A stretch of DNA of 43,931 nt, from the NCBI GenBank assembly GCA_003599475.1, contig QZKK01000157.1:1-43931 (forward strand), written 5' to 3'. This document shows, piece after piece, positions 13,759 to 23,006 of this stretch. The position numbers and the translations under genes are program-made. The first letter of the stretch is position 1. Each line of letters starts with the position of its first letter. Source of the stretch: Desulfobacteraceae bacterium (GTDB lineage Bacteria > Desulfobacterota > Desulfobacteria > Desulfobacterales > SURF-15). The notes under the pieces were generated by a model, which was given only the letters and a program-made list of their open reading frames with translations, was not told the DNA's origin and did no database searches.

Positions 13759-15106
13759 TCAAATCGGTCAGGAGGCGTCAAACGTCTACCGCCCGCTCGC
13801 CGACCGGATGCGACCCCGCAGCCTGGATGATTTTCTGGGTCAGGATCGCGCCGCCGGAAAGGGAACCATGCTTCGAAATGCGGTGGAAAAGGATCAGCTT
13901 TTTTCAATGATCCTCTGGGGGCCTCCCGGCTGCGGCAAGACGACGCTTTCCGGAATCATCGCGGCGGAGACCCGTTCCTACTTCGTGCATTTTTCTGCAG
14001 TCCTATCCGGCGTCAAACAGATCCGCACGGTGATCGAAGAAGCCGAAAAACAGCGCCGGATCCGGAAACGGACCCTTCTCTTCGTCGATGAAATCCATCG
14101 GTTCAACAAGGCTCAGCAGGATGCGTTTCTGCATCATGTCGAAAGCGGCCTGATCACGCTGCTCGGCGCCACCACGGAAAATCCTTCCTTCGAAGTGATC
14201 CCGCCTCTGCTTTCCCGCTGCCGGGTCATCACCCTGGAGCCGCTGGCAAACGAAGACATCCGGAAACTGCTGGTCCGGGCGCTGCAGGATCCGGAGCGGG
14301 GCCTCGGCAGGATCGGGGCTGCCTTCACCGATGAGGCGCTTTCCTATATCGTTTCTCTTGCCGGAGGCGACGCGCGCATCGCTTTAAACAGCCTCGAGAT
14401 TGCAGCCTCCCTGGCGGTTCCCGGAAAAGATGAAAAGGTCCATCCCGGGATATCTGAAATCGGTCTTTCGGATGTGGAAAAGATCCTTCAGGAAAAGGTG
14501 CTGCTCCACGACAAGGCCGGAGAGTCCCACTACAACCTGATATCGGCCTTTCATAAAAGCCTTCGGGGAAGCGATCCGGATGCTGCGCTCTATTGGCTCG
14601 AACGCATGCTGCAAGGGGGGGAGGACCCGTTCTACATCGCACGGCGCATGGTGCGCTTCGCATCCGAGGATGTGGGCAATGCGGACCCGCAGGCCCTCGG
14701 CATCTCCCTGGATGCCATGGAGGCTTTTCGGTTTCTAGGGCATCCGGAAGGGGAGCTTGCCCTTGCGCAGGCGGCGGTCTACCTTGCGACGGCACCGAAG
14801 AGCAACCGCGTCTATGCGGCCTTTCAGGCGATCGATCAGGCCGTGAAGGATTCCGGCAGCCTCCCGGTGCCGATGCATATCCGCAATGCGCCGACAAGAC
14901 TGATGAAGGAGCTCGGCTACGGCCGGGGCTATCGTTATGCCCATGATTACAAGGATGCCTATGTGCATCAGACCTATCTTCCGGAACGGTTGAAAGATCA
15001 GCGATTTTACTTCCCCTCCGACCGGGGCTATGAAAAAGCGGTCAAGGATCGCCTGGAAAGGTGGTACAGGCTGCGGGAGGAGAAGGAGAAAACCGATTCC
15101 CGTTAA
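13727..15106 (+). CDS. rarA: replication-associated recombination protein A (MgsA/RarA AAA+ ATPase)
   Basis: RarA is a tetrameric AAA+ ATPase related to clamp loaders; it acts at stalled replication forks. The 459-residue protein has Walker A GPPGCGKTTL (about residues 65-74), Walker B LLFVDEIHRFNKAQQDAFLH, the sensor LLGATTENPSFEV, and the C-terminal tetramerisation domain (LYWLERMLQGGEDPFYIARR, APKSNRVYAAF). The first ATG overlaps der by 32 bases; a GTG at 13745 would shorten the overlap. The frame is intact to a TAA at 15104-15106. Confidence 0.95.
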   Translation: MNQKETVNVFDQIGQEASNVYRPLADRMRPRSLDDFLGQDRAAGKGTMLRNAVEKDQLFSMILWGPPGCGKTTLSGIIAAETRSYFVHFSAVLSGVKQIRTVIEEAEKQRRIRKRTLLFVDEIHRFNKAQQDAFLHHVESGLITLLGATTENPSFEVIPPLLSRCRVITLEPLANEDIRKLLVRALQDPERGLGRIGAAFTDEALSYIVSLAGGDARIALNSLEIAASLAVPGKDEKVHPGISEIGLSDVEKILQEKVLLHDKAGESHYNLISAFHKSLRGSDPDAALYWLERMLQGGEDPFYIARRMVRFASEDVGNADPQALGISLDAMEAFRFLGHPEGELALAQAAVYLATAPKSNRVYAAFQAIDQAVKDSGSLPVPMHIRNAPTRLMKELGYGRGYRYAHDYKDAYVHQTYLPERLKDQRFYFPSDRGYEKAVKDRLERWYRLREEKEKTDSR

Positions 15107-15207
15107 GGAGCCACCACCCGAACCGGAATCCCGTTCATCAGATGCAGCTCCGCCCGCTTGTCGGCTTCCTTCATGCTTCCGTATGCAAAAGGCTCCTCCA
15201 ATCGCAC
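15103..15207 (-). other. possible short coding remnant
   Basis: The minus-strand frame from about 15237 to a stop at 15105-15103 has codon choice like real genes here (many GAG, AAG, GCG, CTG). It encodes a segment with PFAYGSMKEADKRAELHL and NGIPVRVVAP at its end. A GTG at 15207 could start a 34-residue peptide; more likely this is the 3' end of a gene whose upstream part has decayed. I do not recognise it. Its stop overlaps that of rarA on the other strand. Confidence 0.2.
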
Positions 15208-15364
15208 AGCGCCCGTACACCACGGAGAACCTGGTTTTCACCCGTTCCATCCAGGCGATTAAGCAAGACGCATGCCATGCATCCGATGGAACGAGCGATT
15301 TTTTCGCTGTTCCTGCAATCATTGGTTCAGCCCTCAGCGGTTGAGCCTTCAGCCGGTTTTTCGA

Positions 15365-16561
15365 TCAGTTGATTTTTAGAAATCGGGGATTCAAGAACGC
15401 AAAGACCAGCGTCAGGACGGCGAGCATGATCCCGCTGATGCAGAGCGCGTTCGGCGTACCGATCCACTCGGCAAGGGCGCCGAAGGGAAGCGAGCTCAAC
15501 GGCATCGCTCCGAAGCTCATCATCGCAATACTCATGATCCGCCCGCGCATGACATCGGCCGAATATTCCTGCATGAGGGTCATGTTGAGGGACATAAAGA
15601 CCGCGCTCAAAAAACCGACGATAAAAAGGAAGGGGAGGGCTGTTGCATAAGAGGCGGCCTGAGAGAAGAAAATCATCGCGCCGCCCCAGAGGAAGCCGTT
15701 TACGAGAAGCCACATCCCCCGCCGGATCAGGTTTTGCAGACCTGCCAGAATCAGGCTGCCGAGCAAAGATCCGCCTCCCATCACCATCAACAGCATCCCG
15801 AGGGCATCGGCTTGCACCTGCAACGCCTCGCGGCCCCAGGCCGGAAGCAGTACGATGAGCGAGAAACCGAAAAATACGGGAATAAACAAGGTGATGATAA
15901 GTCCCCGAAGCGTCGAATCATCGACGGCGTATTTGAGTCCTTCACCGATATCCTGTGCGATGCCTTTGGCGTTGCCCGCCGATTTTTTTTCGATCCGTAT
16001 CATCCATACCGAAAGGAGCGAAAAGATGTAGAGGGCCGAGATCAGGAAAAAAACCCCGGAAGTATCGATAAAGACGATGAGAACACCCGCCAGGGCGGGG
16101 CCGATGGTGCGGGTGAGATTTGTCCCAGAATTGTTGAGAGAGATGGCGTTCATCAGCTTTTCCTGGGGCACGATGTCGGAGATAAGGGCCTGCCGGCTGG
16201 GCATGTTGATCGCCATCAAGGATCCGTTTACGAGCCCGATTGCGATCAGATGCCAGAATCGGATGTTTCCCGTAAAATCCAGAACGGCAAGAAGACCGGT
16301 CATGACCGCATTGCCGGCCTGGACCCCCATGAGCAGACGTTTCTTGGAAATCCGGTCCGCCAGCGCACCGCCCAGCAGCGATATAAAGGTCATCGGCAGG
16401 GAAAGCGCGATCATGACATAGGATAGCGCCAGGGGGGAGTCATCCGTCAGCCGGAGCACAAGCCAGCCTCTTGCCATCATCTGCATGCCGATTGCCATGA
16501 AGTTTAAAAAAGAACCCATCCAGAGCCATCGGAAATCGCGATACTGAAAAGATTCGAACAT
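15365..16561 (-). CDS. MFS transporter (MFS_3/exporter type)
   Basis: A 398-residue protein with twelve hydrophobic segments. The cytoplasmic loop 2-3 motif appears as GGALADRISKKRLLMGVQAG, the usual drug-exporter-like signature, and the start FQYRDFRWLWMGSFLNFMAI is typical of the MFS_3 (EntS-like) group. Such proteins export siderophores or drugs by proton antiport; the substrate is not predictable. It is monocistronic, convergent with rarA, and the region upstream of it (16562-16873) is shared with the divergent DUF1566 gene. Confidence 0.8.
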   Translation of the reverse strand: MFESFQYRDFRWLWMGSFLNFMAIGMQMMARGWLVLRLTDDSPLALSYVMIALSLPMTFISLLGGALADRISKKRLLMGVQAGNAVMTGLLAVLDFTGNIRFWHLIAIGLVNGSLMAINMPSRQALISDIVPQEKLMNAISLNNSGTNLTRTIGPALAGVLIVFIDTSGVFFLISALYIFSLLSVWMIRIEKKSAGNAKGIAQDIGEGLKYAVDDSTLRGLIITLFIPVFFGFSLIVLLPAWGREALQVQADALGMLLMVMGGGSLLGSLILAGLQNLIRRGMWLLVNGFLWGGAMIFFSQAASYATALPFLFIVGFLSAVFMSLNMTLMQEYSADVMRGRIMSIAMMSFGAMPLSSLPFGALAEWIGTPNALCISGIMLAVLTLVFAFLNPRFLKIN

Positions 16562-16873
16562 GAGTGCCCCGGCTTTCCCTTTCTTGAGACTTCGCTTGTC
16601 CGATCATATTTTGTTACGATTTTTCGATCAACCCATTTCGGCCGAGACAATGCATTCGCGATTGTTTCCCTTTAACCCTCGGGTCTCGATTTCCACTGAA
16701 CCAAGAGAGCTTTTGCAAGTCAACCGGGTGCATGATAGAAAATAACGGATGGTTTGAGATCTTCCCCGGGATGTCCTGCAGATTGAACGGATGCACCAGT
16801 TCCTGAAGTCTTGGACCGGGTGCTTTGCACGGGAAGGTTTGTAAATTCGGTTTAGAGGCGGGAAAAAGCGCCA
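16562..16873. other. divergent intergenic region
   Basis: This 312-base gap lies between the divergently transcribed MFS gene and the DUF1566 gene. I see no coding frame with real codon bias, no strong promoter match, no operator palindrome and no terminator. Confidence 0.4.
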
Positions 16874-17308
16874 ATGATACGTTTTATCGAGCAGGGCGAA
16901 CTTGTGGCGGACACCCATACCGGCCTGGTATGGACACGCAATGCTTCGCTCGGCGATCTTCCCATGACCTGGAAGGAGGCTCTGACGTTCGTTTGCGACC
17001 TCAACTGCAAAAAGCTTCATGGTTTCGGCGACTGGAAGCTTCCGAATCGCCGTGAGCTTTTCAGCCTGGTCAGCCATGAAACCGTCAATCCGAGTCTCCC
17101 CGCAGGTCATCCGTTTGCCGATGTCCGGGAGTCTTACTGGTCTGCAACCATCAGCCGGTACGACGTGCGCTACGCATGGGTGCTTTATCTTCAGGACGGG
17201 GCCGTCGGCGTCGGCTACATGCCGCTTTCCGAGTTCTATCTGTGGCCGGTAAGAGCCCATCAGCCGGTGGTGGAACGGGAAACGGAAAAGGCACAATGCA
17301 GGAATTAA
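16874..17308 (+). CDS. DUF1566 (Lcl-type) domain protein
   Basis: A 144-residue protein with GELVADTHTGLVWTRNASLG near the N-terminus, 'MTWKEALTFV', 'GFGDWKLPNRRELFSLV' and a C-terminal 'YWSATISRYDVRYAWVLYLQDGAVGVG' then 'FYLWPVR'. This is the complete DUF1566 pattern (DxxTGLxWxR, W..A...C, DWRLPxxxEL, YWSSTxxxxxxxxAWxVxF, VRxVR), an FGE/C-type-lectin-like module common as a single or repeated domain in Desulfobacterota. No signal peptide is seen, so it may be cytoplasmic. Function is unknown. It ends 16 bases before tRNA-Arg, which faces it. Confidence 0.85.
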   Translation: MIRFIEQGELVADTHTGLVWTRNASLGDLPMTWKEALTFVCDLNCKKLHGFGDWKLPNRRELFSLVSHETVNPSLPAGHPFADVRESYWSATISRYDVRYAWVLYLQDGAVGVGYMPLSEFYLWPVRAHQPVVERETEKAQCRN

Positions 17309-17323
17309 CCACTTGGTTTTGAT

Positions 17324-17399
17324 TGGTGCCCCCGGCAGGAATCGGACCTGCGGCACATGGATTAGGAATCCATTGCTCTATCCACTGAGCTACGGGGGC
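17324..17399 (-). tRNA. tRNA-Arg(CCT)
   Basis: On the minus strand a complete cloverleaf runs from acceptor GCCCCCG to CGGGGGC, discriminator A and an encoded CCA. The anticodon loop TTCCTAA lies between ATGGA and TCCAT, giving anticodon CCT (Arg, AGG codons). The T-loop GTCCGATTC region is normal. Total 76 bases including CCA. Confidence 0.95.
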
Positions 17400-17499
17400 A
17401 GAGGTTGGATCGACCGATAAATCTATCCCATAAATCGAAACGATATTCAAGAGGTAAGCTTCGGAATGAATTCAAACTGTTCCATTCATGGACGGCCCC

Positions 17500-18243
17500 T
17501 CAAAACGGGGGGGGACTGAAGGAAGATAAGGTGTTTTTCCTGAACCGGCAAGTGCTCAGATCGCAGGCTGAACATTTATACCCATCCGTCCGAAGAGCGG
17601 ATTGCGAGGTCCACCGGGTAAAAAATGAAATCGATTTGCTCGGCCTCATGATCAAGCTTTGGTTCAGCCGTACTCCGACGGCATTGCCGTCCACCAATTG
17701 AAAGAGCATATCCTGACAAGATAGGGGCATTTTCCCGTACCCTGGAGCAAATTGACGACCACAAGAGACATGTTCTTTGTAAGCCAGTTTGCACGACAGT
17801 GCGTAAACTCGCTGGCCCAATGTTTCAAGCAGCGCAACACCGGTTGCATCCAGAAGCAGGGAGGAAAAAAACGCTCTTTGTTCGGTGAGCTTACGGCAGG
17901 CTGTTTCCAGAGCCGGACCGAGGGTGCAAACAGCTGCAAACATAAATCTTGATTGCGGGTCTTGCTCAGAGGGGGGTACGAGCAGCGAGAACCCATTTTG
18001 GAGCATCATTTCACCCTTTTCGCTCAAGCTTCTCACCGGATGAACTGCGTAGGCAACGGCTGGAGCGATAAGATCCTTTGCCCGGTGGATGGCTGCCGAC
18101 ACCGCCTTGCTTGTCATCAAATCCATCTTGTAACCGACTCCCGCTGCATAGCGCACCACCTGTTCAGGTGAAGCCGAAAATTCTTTCGTTGCAAAACGTA
18201 CAGTAATCGTTGCTGATTGATTTCCAGATGAAAATGCTTCCAT
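17500..18243 (-). CDS. MetH-activation-domain-like protein of corrinoid methyltransferase cluster
   Basis: The 247-residue protein has an N-terminal MTSKAVSAAIHRAKDLIAPA helix, a central KLTEQRAFFSSLLLDATGVA segment and a C-terminal RLNQSLIMRPSKSISFFTRW with CSACDLSTCRFRK. This resembles the vitamin-B12-dependent methionine synthase activation domain family, found as a free-standing protein beside corrinoid methyltransferases. In MetH this domain binds S-adenosylmethionine and supports reductive methylation of Co(II). A four-Cys tail (C-x2-C-x4-C) might bind metal or a cluster. It is last in the operon, 51 bases after the RACo gene. A run of eight G (plus strand 17507-17514) lies at its 3' end and could shift the last residues. 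Confidence 0.75.
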   Translation of the reverse strand: MEAFSSGNQSATITVRFATKEFSASPEQVVRYAAGVGYKMDLMTSKAVSAAIHRAKDLIAPAVAYAVHPVRSLSEKGEMMLQNGFSLLVPPSEQDPQSRFMFAAVCTLGPALETACRKLTEQRAFFSSLLLDATGVALLETLGQRVYALSCKLAYKEHVSCGRQFAPGYGKMPLSCQDMLFQLVDGNAVGVRLNQSLIMRPSKSISFFTRWTSQSALRTDGYKCSACDLSTCRFRKNTLSSFSPPPF

Positions 18244-18294
18244 ACCGCCCGCCTTTTGAACCGGAAATTCGCTCCGCCGAAAGCCAACCCTACT

Positions 18295-20127
18295 TCATCG
18301 CGGCAAAATCATTCCCTGGATAAATTCGTCTTGAAACTCTTCCGCCTTGGCTAGCTCTATATATTGGATCCGCCGGGCAATCCTTTTAGCCTCATCGAGG
18401 GAAACTGAAGAGAGCAGTGCCATCTTCGCCCCGCCTGCTGCTGCGTTTCCAATTTGGGTAATCCTTGCATTTGGAAACGGCGGCAAAAGGCCGACCGCAA
18501 TGGCGCTCCGGGTCTGCAGGTAATTGCCGAACGCACCCGCCAAGTAGACCTCCCGGATATCTTCCTCCGAAAGATCCAGGCTCTTCATCAATATTCGGAT
18601 GCCCGCCATCATAGCGCCCTTAGCCAGTTGAAATTCCCTGATATCTTTCTGAGTGACTACGATTTCGTTTCTTTCGCTTCCTGCAGGGCCTTCCGCCCGG
18701 CTGCTCAACACGAATTCTCTGAAACTTCCGTATCGTATCATCGATGCGTAAGCTGGATTCGGGATTTCTTCCGGGCTCAAGAGCCTGCCGTCGCGGTCGA
18801 TAATCCCTTCCCGCAGCATTTCCGCGATGGTGTCCACCAATCCTGAACCGCAGATTCCCTTTGGGGCGACTTCATCGATCACATGACAGTCGATCTTGTC
18901 ACCGACGAAGGCGACAAGATCAATCGCTCCACTACACCCTCGCATCCCGCACTGGATGTGTGCCCCTTCAAATGCAGGCCCTGCTGCACAGGAACAGGCG
19001 ATCATCGATTTCCCGTCCGTGAGTACGATCTCTCCGTTCGTGCCGATATCCAGTGCCATTTTGGGCACTCGGCTCCTGTGCAGGCCCGTTGATAGCACCA
19101 CACCGACTGTATCGGAACCGATGAACCCCGAAATGAGAGGAAGAGAGATGATGGCACCCGAGGGGTTCATCTTCAGACCAAAATTCCGAGACGAGACCTT
19201 CAGGCTTTCTTTTATGAGGGGGTTAAAGGGAGAGCGTGAAAGAAAATGGGGGGAAATTCCCCAGAAAAAATGGTTCATGGCGGTGTTGCCCACCATTACA
19301 AGGCAATAGATATATTCGCTTGCAATGCCGCTATGGGCACACAGGTCGTCGATGATGCGGTTGATGGTACAGAGTATCGCCTGATGAAGGCGGGTCAAGC
19401 CTTCCTCCGTATCCAAGGCATGATTGATACGGGATATCACGTCTGCACCATGTATGGCCTGATCATTGTGCGAAGAGCTTACCGCTGTAACCCCGCCTTC
19501 GTTAAGATCGAAAAGATACCCCACAACGGTCGTGGTCCCGACGTCGACGGCAAGGCCGTAAAGTTCGCCGGTCGTATCGCCCGGCTCAAAGCCGATGACC
19601 TCGTCCCCGCTCAGGGTAACGGTAACGCCTCGCTGGCTCCTCGAAACGTGCAGCGGAAATGTTTTCAGTATTTGAAAAGGAATCGAAGGCTGCCGAAGAT
19701 GTTGGCGAGCAATCAAATCCTCAAGAATTTCAGCGGCCGATCGCTGTCGTCTGAAATTTTCAGGTGTCATGCAGAGAAAATACTTTTTGACTGCGGGCAC
19801 GAGCCTGACCGGAGGACTGATCCCGTCCTCCAAAATCTGGTCCCTCTCCTCCGGCAAAGAGATGATGGAAACCGAGGTCGAAGCCAGGATCGTGGTTTGG
19901 CAGGCCAACCTGACTTTGTCTCTGATTTCGGAAGGATTCAAGAATTCCCGTTCGCGTGGCGTTACAGCAGCGACTCCCCGACCTACGATCACTTTGCATT
20001 TGCCGCAGCGACCGATCCCTCCACAGGGGGCATAGAGAACGATTCCAGCCTTCTGGGCGGCTTTCAAGACTTGAACACCCCTCTGAACATCGACAGAGCG
20101 ATGCATTGGCTGGAAAAGGACCTTCAT
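18295..20127 (-). CDS. RACo-type ATP-dependent reductive activator of corrinoid proteins
   Basis: RACo-type enzymes use ATP and a low-potential electron to return inactive Co(II) corrinoid to Co(I). The 610-residue protein starts with a [2Fe-2S] ferredoxin domain: C35-x5-C41-x2-C44 in APCGGIGRCGKCKV and C76 in RLACQT. A linker and middle domain follow. The large ASKHA-type ATPase domain has phosphate motifs YGLAVDVGTTTVVGYLFDL (about 189-207) and ALDIGTNGEIVL, and adenosine-type GAFGNYLQTRSAIAVGLLP near the C-terminus (DUF4445). Length and domain order equal those of characterised RACo proteins of acetogens. It follows the methyltetrahydrofolate methyltransferase gene by 54 bases and precedes the MetH-activation-like gene. 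Confidence 0.9.
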   Translation of the reverse strand: MKVLFQPMHRSVDVQRGVQVLKAAQKAGIVLYAPCGGIGRCGKCKVIVGRGVAAVTPREREFLNPSEIRDKVRLACQTTILASTSVSIISLPEERDQILEDGISPPVRLVPAVKKYFLCMTPENFRRQRSAAEILEDLIARQHLRQPSIPFQILKTFPLHVSRSQRGVTVTLSGDEVIGFEPGDTTGELYGLAVDVGTTTVVGYLFDLNEGGVTAVSSSHNDQAIHGADVISRINHALDTEEGLTRLHQAILCTINRIIDDLCAHSGIASEYIYCLVMVGNTAMNHFFWGISPHFLSRSPFNPLIKESLKVSSRNFGLKMNPSGAIISLPLISGFIGSDTVGVVLSTGLHRSRVPKMALDIGTNGEIVLTDGKSMIACSCAAGPAFEGAHIQCGMRGCSGAIDLVAFVGDKIDCHVIDEVAPKGICGSGLVDTIAEMLREGIIDRDGRLLSPEEIPNPAYASMIRYGSFREFVLSSRAEGPAGSERNEIVVTQKDIREFQLAKGAMMAGIRILMKSLDLSEEDIREVYLAGAFGNYLQTRSAIAVGLLPPFPNARITQIGNAAAGGAKMALLSSVSLDEAKRIARRIQYIELAKAEEFQDEFIQGMILPR

Positions 20128-20181
20128 TTCAAAACGACCCGGGCGCCAGAGGCGGCGAATTGTGCAAACAGCCGCGGCCGG

Positions 20182-20988
20182 TTAGAAGTCCAGTATTCCA
20201 GATCGAAAGGCACGTAAATATCCACTGCAAAAAGCATCCTTTCCGATTAAGACGGCACCGGCTTGAATCAATGCCATCGTCTCTTTGTCCGTCGGGTCGA
20301 GAATTGCTGCGTCCATTCCGCAGTAGAGGCACATCACGAGGAAAGTCTGATTGATCAACCTGCGTTTCGGAAGGCCGTAAGATATATTGCTTAAACCTGA
20401 AATCGTCCTGGCCTTTGGTATTTCCTTACGGATTTCTTTCAAGGTCTCAAGGAAAAGAAGTCCGTTCCGGTGGTCGGTGGAAATTGAAAGTACCAGTGGG
20501 TCAAAGTAGACGTCTTCCAAAGGCACTCCGTATTTTTCGGCTTCTCCGGCTATTGCTTGTGCAATTTTTAATCTTTCCATGCTGCCCGAAGGGATCCCGG
20601 CTTCTCTGCTCGAGGTCATCGCGACGACTTTGCACTGGTATTTTTTTATCAGGGGGAAAAGGGCATCCATCGTTTTCGGGTCCCCGTTTATGGAATTGAT
20701 CATTGCCCTTCCCCTGTGAATGCAGAGCGCTTTTTCGATCGCCGACGGATGAGCGGAGTCGATACACAGCGGGAGTTCAACCGCCTCCTGAATGACCTGC
20801 ACCAGCCAGGCCAGGTCTTCAGCCTCTTCTTCCGGGTAGAGAGCCGTACCCGAATTTACGTCCAGATAAGTTGCTCCGGAATCGGCTTGTCTTCCGGCAA
20901 GGTCCTGAATAAAGGCTTTGTCCTTCTCCCTTACCGCCCTTTCCACCGTTTTCCTCGTAGTGTTTATCTTTTCGCCGATAATTTCCAT
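20182..20988 (-). CDS. methyltetrahydrofolate:corrinoid methyltransferase (pterin-binding)
   Basis: A 268-residue TIM-barrel protein of the pterin-binding family (AcsE/MtgA/MtvA type). It starts MEIIGEKINTTRKTVERAV, then has YLDVNSGT (pterin-binding Asp/Asn), LPLCIDSAHP, MINSINGDP and KARTISGLSNISYGLPKRR, all characteristic positions of methyltetrahydrofolate methyltransferases. In three-component demethylases it moves the methyl group from methylcorrinoid to tetrahydrofolate, feeding the Wood-Ljungdahl pathway. Size matches stand-alone enzymes. It is encoded directly after the UroD-like methyltransferase (69-base gap), consistent with acting as the second methyltransferase of this system. 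Confidence 0.9.
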   Translation of the reverse strand: MEIIGEKINTTRKTVERAVREKDKAFIQDLAGRQADSGATYLDVNSGTALYPEEEAEDLAWLVQVIQEAVELPLCIDSAHPSAIEKALCIHRGRAMINSINGDPKTMDALFPLIKKYQCKVVAMTSSREAGIPSGSMERLKIAQAIAGEAEKYGVPLEDVYFDPLVLSISTDHRNGLLFLETLKEIRKEIPKARTISGLSNISYGLPKRRLINQTFLVMCLYCGMDAAILDPTDKETMALIQAGAVLIGKDAFCSGYLRAFRSGILDF

Positions 20989-21057
20989 ATAAACTCCGGA
21001 AAATATTTAATGCAACGTCATGCCTGAAAGCTCACGTGCTGCGCGCGCCGGCAGCTT

Positions 21058-22218
21058 TCAATACTTTCCGAACTCATGATAAGCTTCAAACAGGGCTACA
21101 ACGTTTTCAATGGGCGTGTCCGTTTGGATGTTATGGGCGGTACAGATGATATACCCCCCGCCCTTCTTGGCATTGTTCATGGCGTATTCGACCATCTTTC
21201 TGACATCATCCGGGGTGCCCAACGGCAGTACCTGCTGAATATCCATGCCGCCCTGGAGCGAGAGGTATTTTCCAAACTCCTGTTTCAATCTCCTGATGTC
21301 CATATTGGTGGCCTGAGGCTGCAACGATTGGAGACAGTCCAGCCCGCATTCGATGAAATCGGGGATGAGTTGATAAACATCACCGCAGGTATGGTACATC
21401 ACCGGTATGCCGTAATCATGGGCGATATCGATGTATTTTTTGAAGCCGTCGCGGAAATACCGCCGCCACATCGCCGGGCTGAGAAGAAGGCCGCTCTGCC
21501 CGCCCATATCATCTCCCATCATGAACATGTCAATTTCACCCTCAGCCGCTTCGAAAACCTTTGGATTGTAAGAAACGAAATAGCTTACGATATGGTCGCA
21601 GATGCAACCGACGATCTTCGGGTTCTGCGCCAAATCGATGAAAGTCTGCTGGATACCCCTCAAATACATCATGGGTTTGAGCTGGGCGGTTCGATCCAGG
21701 CGGTCACCTTTGTTTAAAACCAGATAATGCGGGTGATATTTCGAACAGTCCGCTTTTACAGTTGAATAGTTCCACCACTCGGCAGACGGCCATCTTGGAT
21801 AGGCCTCTATCTCTTCCAGTGTGGTCATATGCTCGAGTGGAGATACGGCAACTTCCTTGAAAGTCCCCTCATAGCGCGTTCCTTTTCCATATGTGACGAC
21901 TTTTCTTTTGACCCCCCAGAGGTCTTCTACGGTTCCATCCTCGTGTTTCTTTAATTCCTGCCCGATATAGCTTGGACCGTAGTTGTCCCTGATGTCGACG
22001 CCCAAAAACTCCAGGAGCTCTGCTTCGCTCTCGAGTCCCCAATAGTCCATGCACTTCTTCTTGATCTCGAGGACCATCCAGCTATCGATGGGCACCCGAT
22101 CTCCCTCCTCGAATTTGATCGCCTTCAGGCAGCGCTCCCGGCACGTCATCGTCTCATTTTTAGCCCTACAATCGTTGATTCGATATCTTCTGTCTATGTA
22201 AAGCTGGTCGTTCTTCAT
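21058..22218 (-). CDS. UroD/MtaA-fold zinc methyltransferase (substrate:corrinoid)
   Basis: The uroporphyrinogen-decarboxylase-fold family includes MtaA/MtbA and the acetogen O-demethylase component MtvB, which transfer methyl groups using a zinc ion bound by His-x-Cys and a distant Cys. Here VMYHTCGDVYQL gives His276 and Cys278 and GGYIICTAHN gives Cys359 (numbered from the ATG at 22218), so the zinc site is intact, unlike in true UroD. I chose the ATG at 22218 because GGGAGGG lies six bases before it; a TTG at 22233 would add five residues through that site. Length is 386 residues. It lies 15 bases after the cognate corrinoid protein gene and is the best candidate for the substrate-specific enzyme. 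Confidence 0.85.
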   Translation of the reverse strand: MKNDQLYIDRRYRINDCRAKNETMTCRERCLKAIKFEEGDRVPIDSWMVLEIKKKCMDYWGLESEAELLEFLGVDIRDNYGPSYIGQELKKHEDGTVEDLWGVKRKVVTYGKGTRYEGTFKEVAVSPLEHMTTLEEIEAYPRWPSAEWWNYSTVKADCSKYHPHYLVLNKGDRLDRTAQLKPMMYLRGIQQTFIDLAQNPKIVGCICDHIVSYFVSYNPKVFEAAEGEIDMFMMGDDMGGQSGLLLSPAMWRRYFRDGFKKYIDIAHDYGIPVMYHTCGDVYQLIPDFIECGLDCLQSLQPQATNMDIRRLKQEFGKYLSLQGGMDIQQVLPLGTPDDVRKMVEYAMNNAKKGGGYIICTAHNIQTDTPIENVVALFEAYHEFGKY

Positions 22219-22233
22219 TGTGATCCCTCCCAA

Positions 22234-22905
22234 TCAGCCCTTTTGTTCTCCGGCCCATGCCGATGGCTTTTGCAGCCATGCCTTGCCCAGCTGAACGGCC
22301 TTCGCCGCATCCGGCGCGTAGCCATCGGCTTTGATCAGATCACAGAAAGCCTGATCGATGGGGGCGCCTCCGATCATAATTTTGACCTTATCTCGTATGC
22401 CGGCATCCGACACTGCCTCGAGCGTTTCTTTCATAGCGAGCCTCGTTGGCGTATAAAGTGCGGAAAGGGCTAGTATATCCGCATTGTTTTCTTTCACCGC
22501 CTCCACAAAATTAGCGGCAGGAACGTCCACTCCCAAATCGATGACTTTGATGCCGCACCCCTGGAACATCATGGCGACAATGTTCTTTCCCACATCATGA
22601 ACGTCTCCCTCGACTGTTCCGATGACCAAGGTTCCTTTGTTCGGGATTTCGGACCCCTCGAAAAAAGGGCGCAATAGATCCAAAGATTCCTTCATGGCCA
22701 TAGCCGCCGTGATGAGCTCCGGTACGAAGGCTTCTTGCCTTCCGAATCTTTCTCCGATTATATCCAGCCCTTCAATCAGCCCCTTGTTCAGTATGTCAAC
22801 TGGATCTATCCGCTCCGACAGCGCTTTCTCCGTTGCCGCCCGGGCCTCTTGAACGCAACCTTGTTCCACATATTCGCAGATCATCTCCAGCGTTGACTTT
22901 GACAT
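22234..22905 (-). CDS. corrinoid-binding methyl carrier protein 1
   Basis: A 223-residue MtbC/MtgC-type protein: an N-terminal helical cap (about 1-85) and a Rossmann-like B12 domain. The lower-ligand motif DxHxxG is DVHDVGKN with His103; the downstream 'VIDLGVDVPAANFVEA', 'LSALYTPT' and 'MIGGAPIDQAFCDLI' segments complete the domain. The protein would cycle between Co(I) and methyl-Co(III) as carrier between the UroD-fold enzyme and the tetrahydrofolate enzyme. AAGGAGG lies eight bases before the ATG. It is the first of five genes of the enzyme block, after a 101-base gap that may hold a promoter (a minus-strand TATAAA occurs there, but no good -35). Confidence 0.9.
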   Translation of the reverse strand: MSKSTLEMICEYVEQGCVQEARAATEKALSERIDPVDILNKGLIEGLDIIGERFGRQEAFVPELITAAMAMKESLDLLRPFFEGSEIPNKGTLVIGTVEGDVHDVGKNIVAMMFQGCGIKVIDLGVDVPAANFVEAVKENNADILALSALYTPTRLAMKETLEAVSDAGIRDKVKIMIGGAPIDQAFCDLIKADGYAPDAAKAVQLGKAWLQKPSAWAGEQKG

Positions 22906-23006
22906 GCATGAGCCTCCTTGAAGTCTGGTTTGGGTTTATATGAACGGGTGTTGCATCTGGGCGTAGATTTCACCCTGGAAACAAAACCCATTGTTTCGTC
23001 TATCTG

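Noticed and set aside
17324..17399. tRNA-Arg as an attachment site for an integrated element
   Set aside because: No integrase gene and no repeated tRNA 3' end were seen on either side in the window.
22906..23006. Cobalamin riboswitch in front of the corrinoid carrier gene
   Set aside because: The gap is only about 100 bases and has no B12-box-like sequence.
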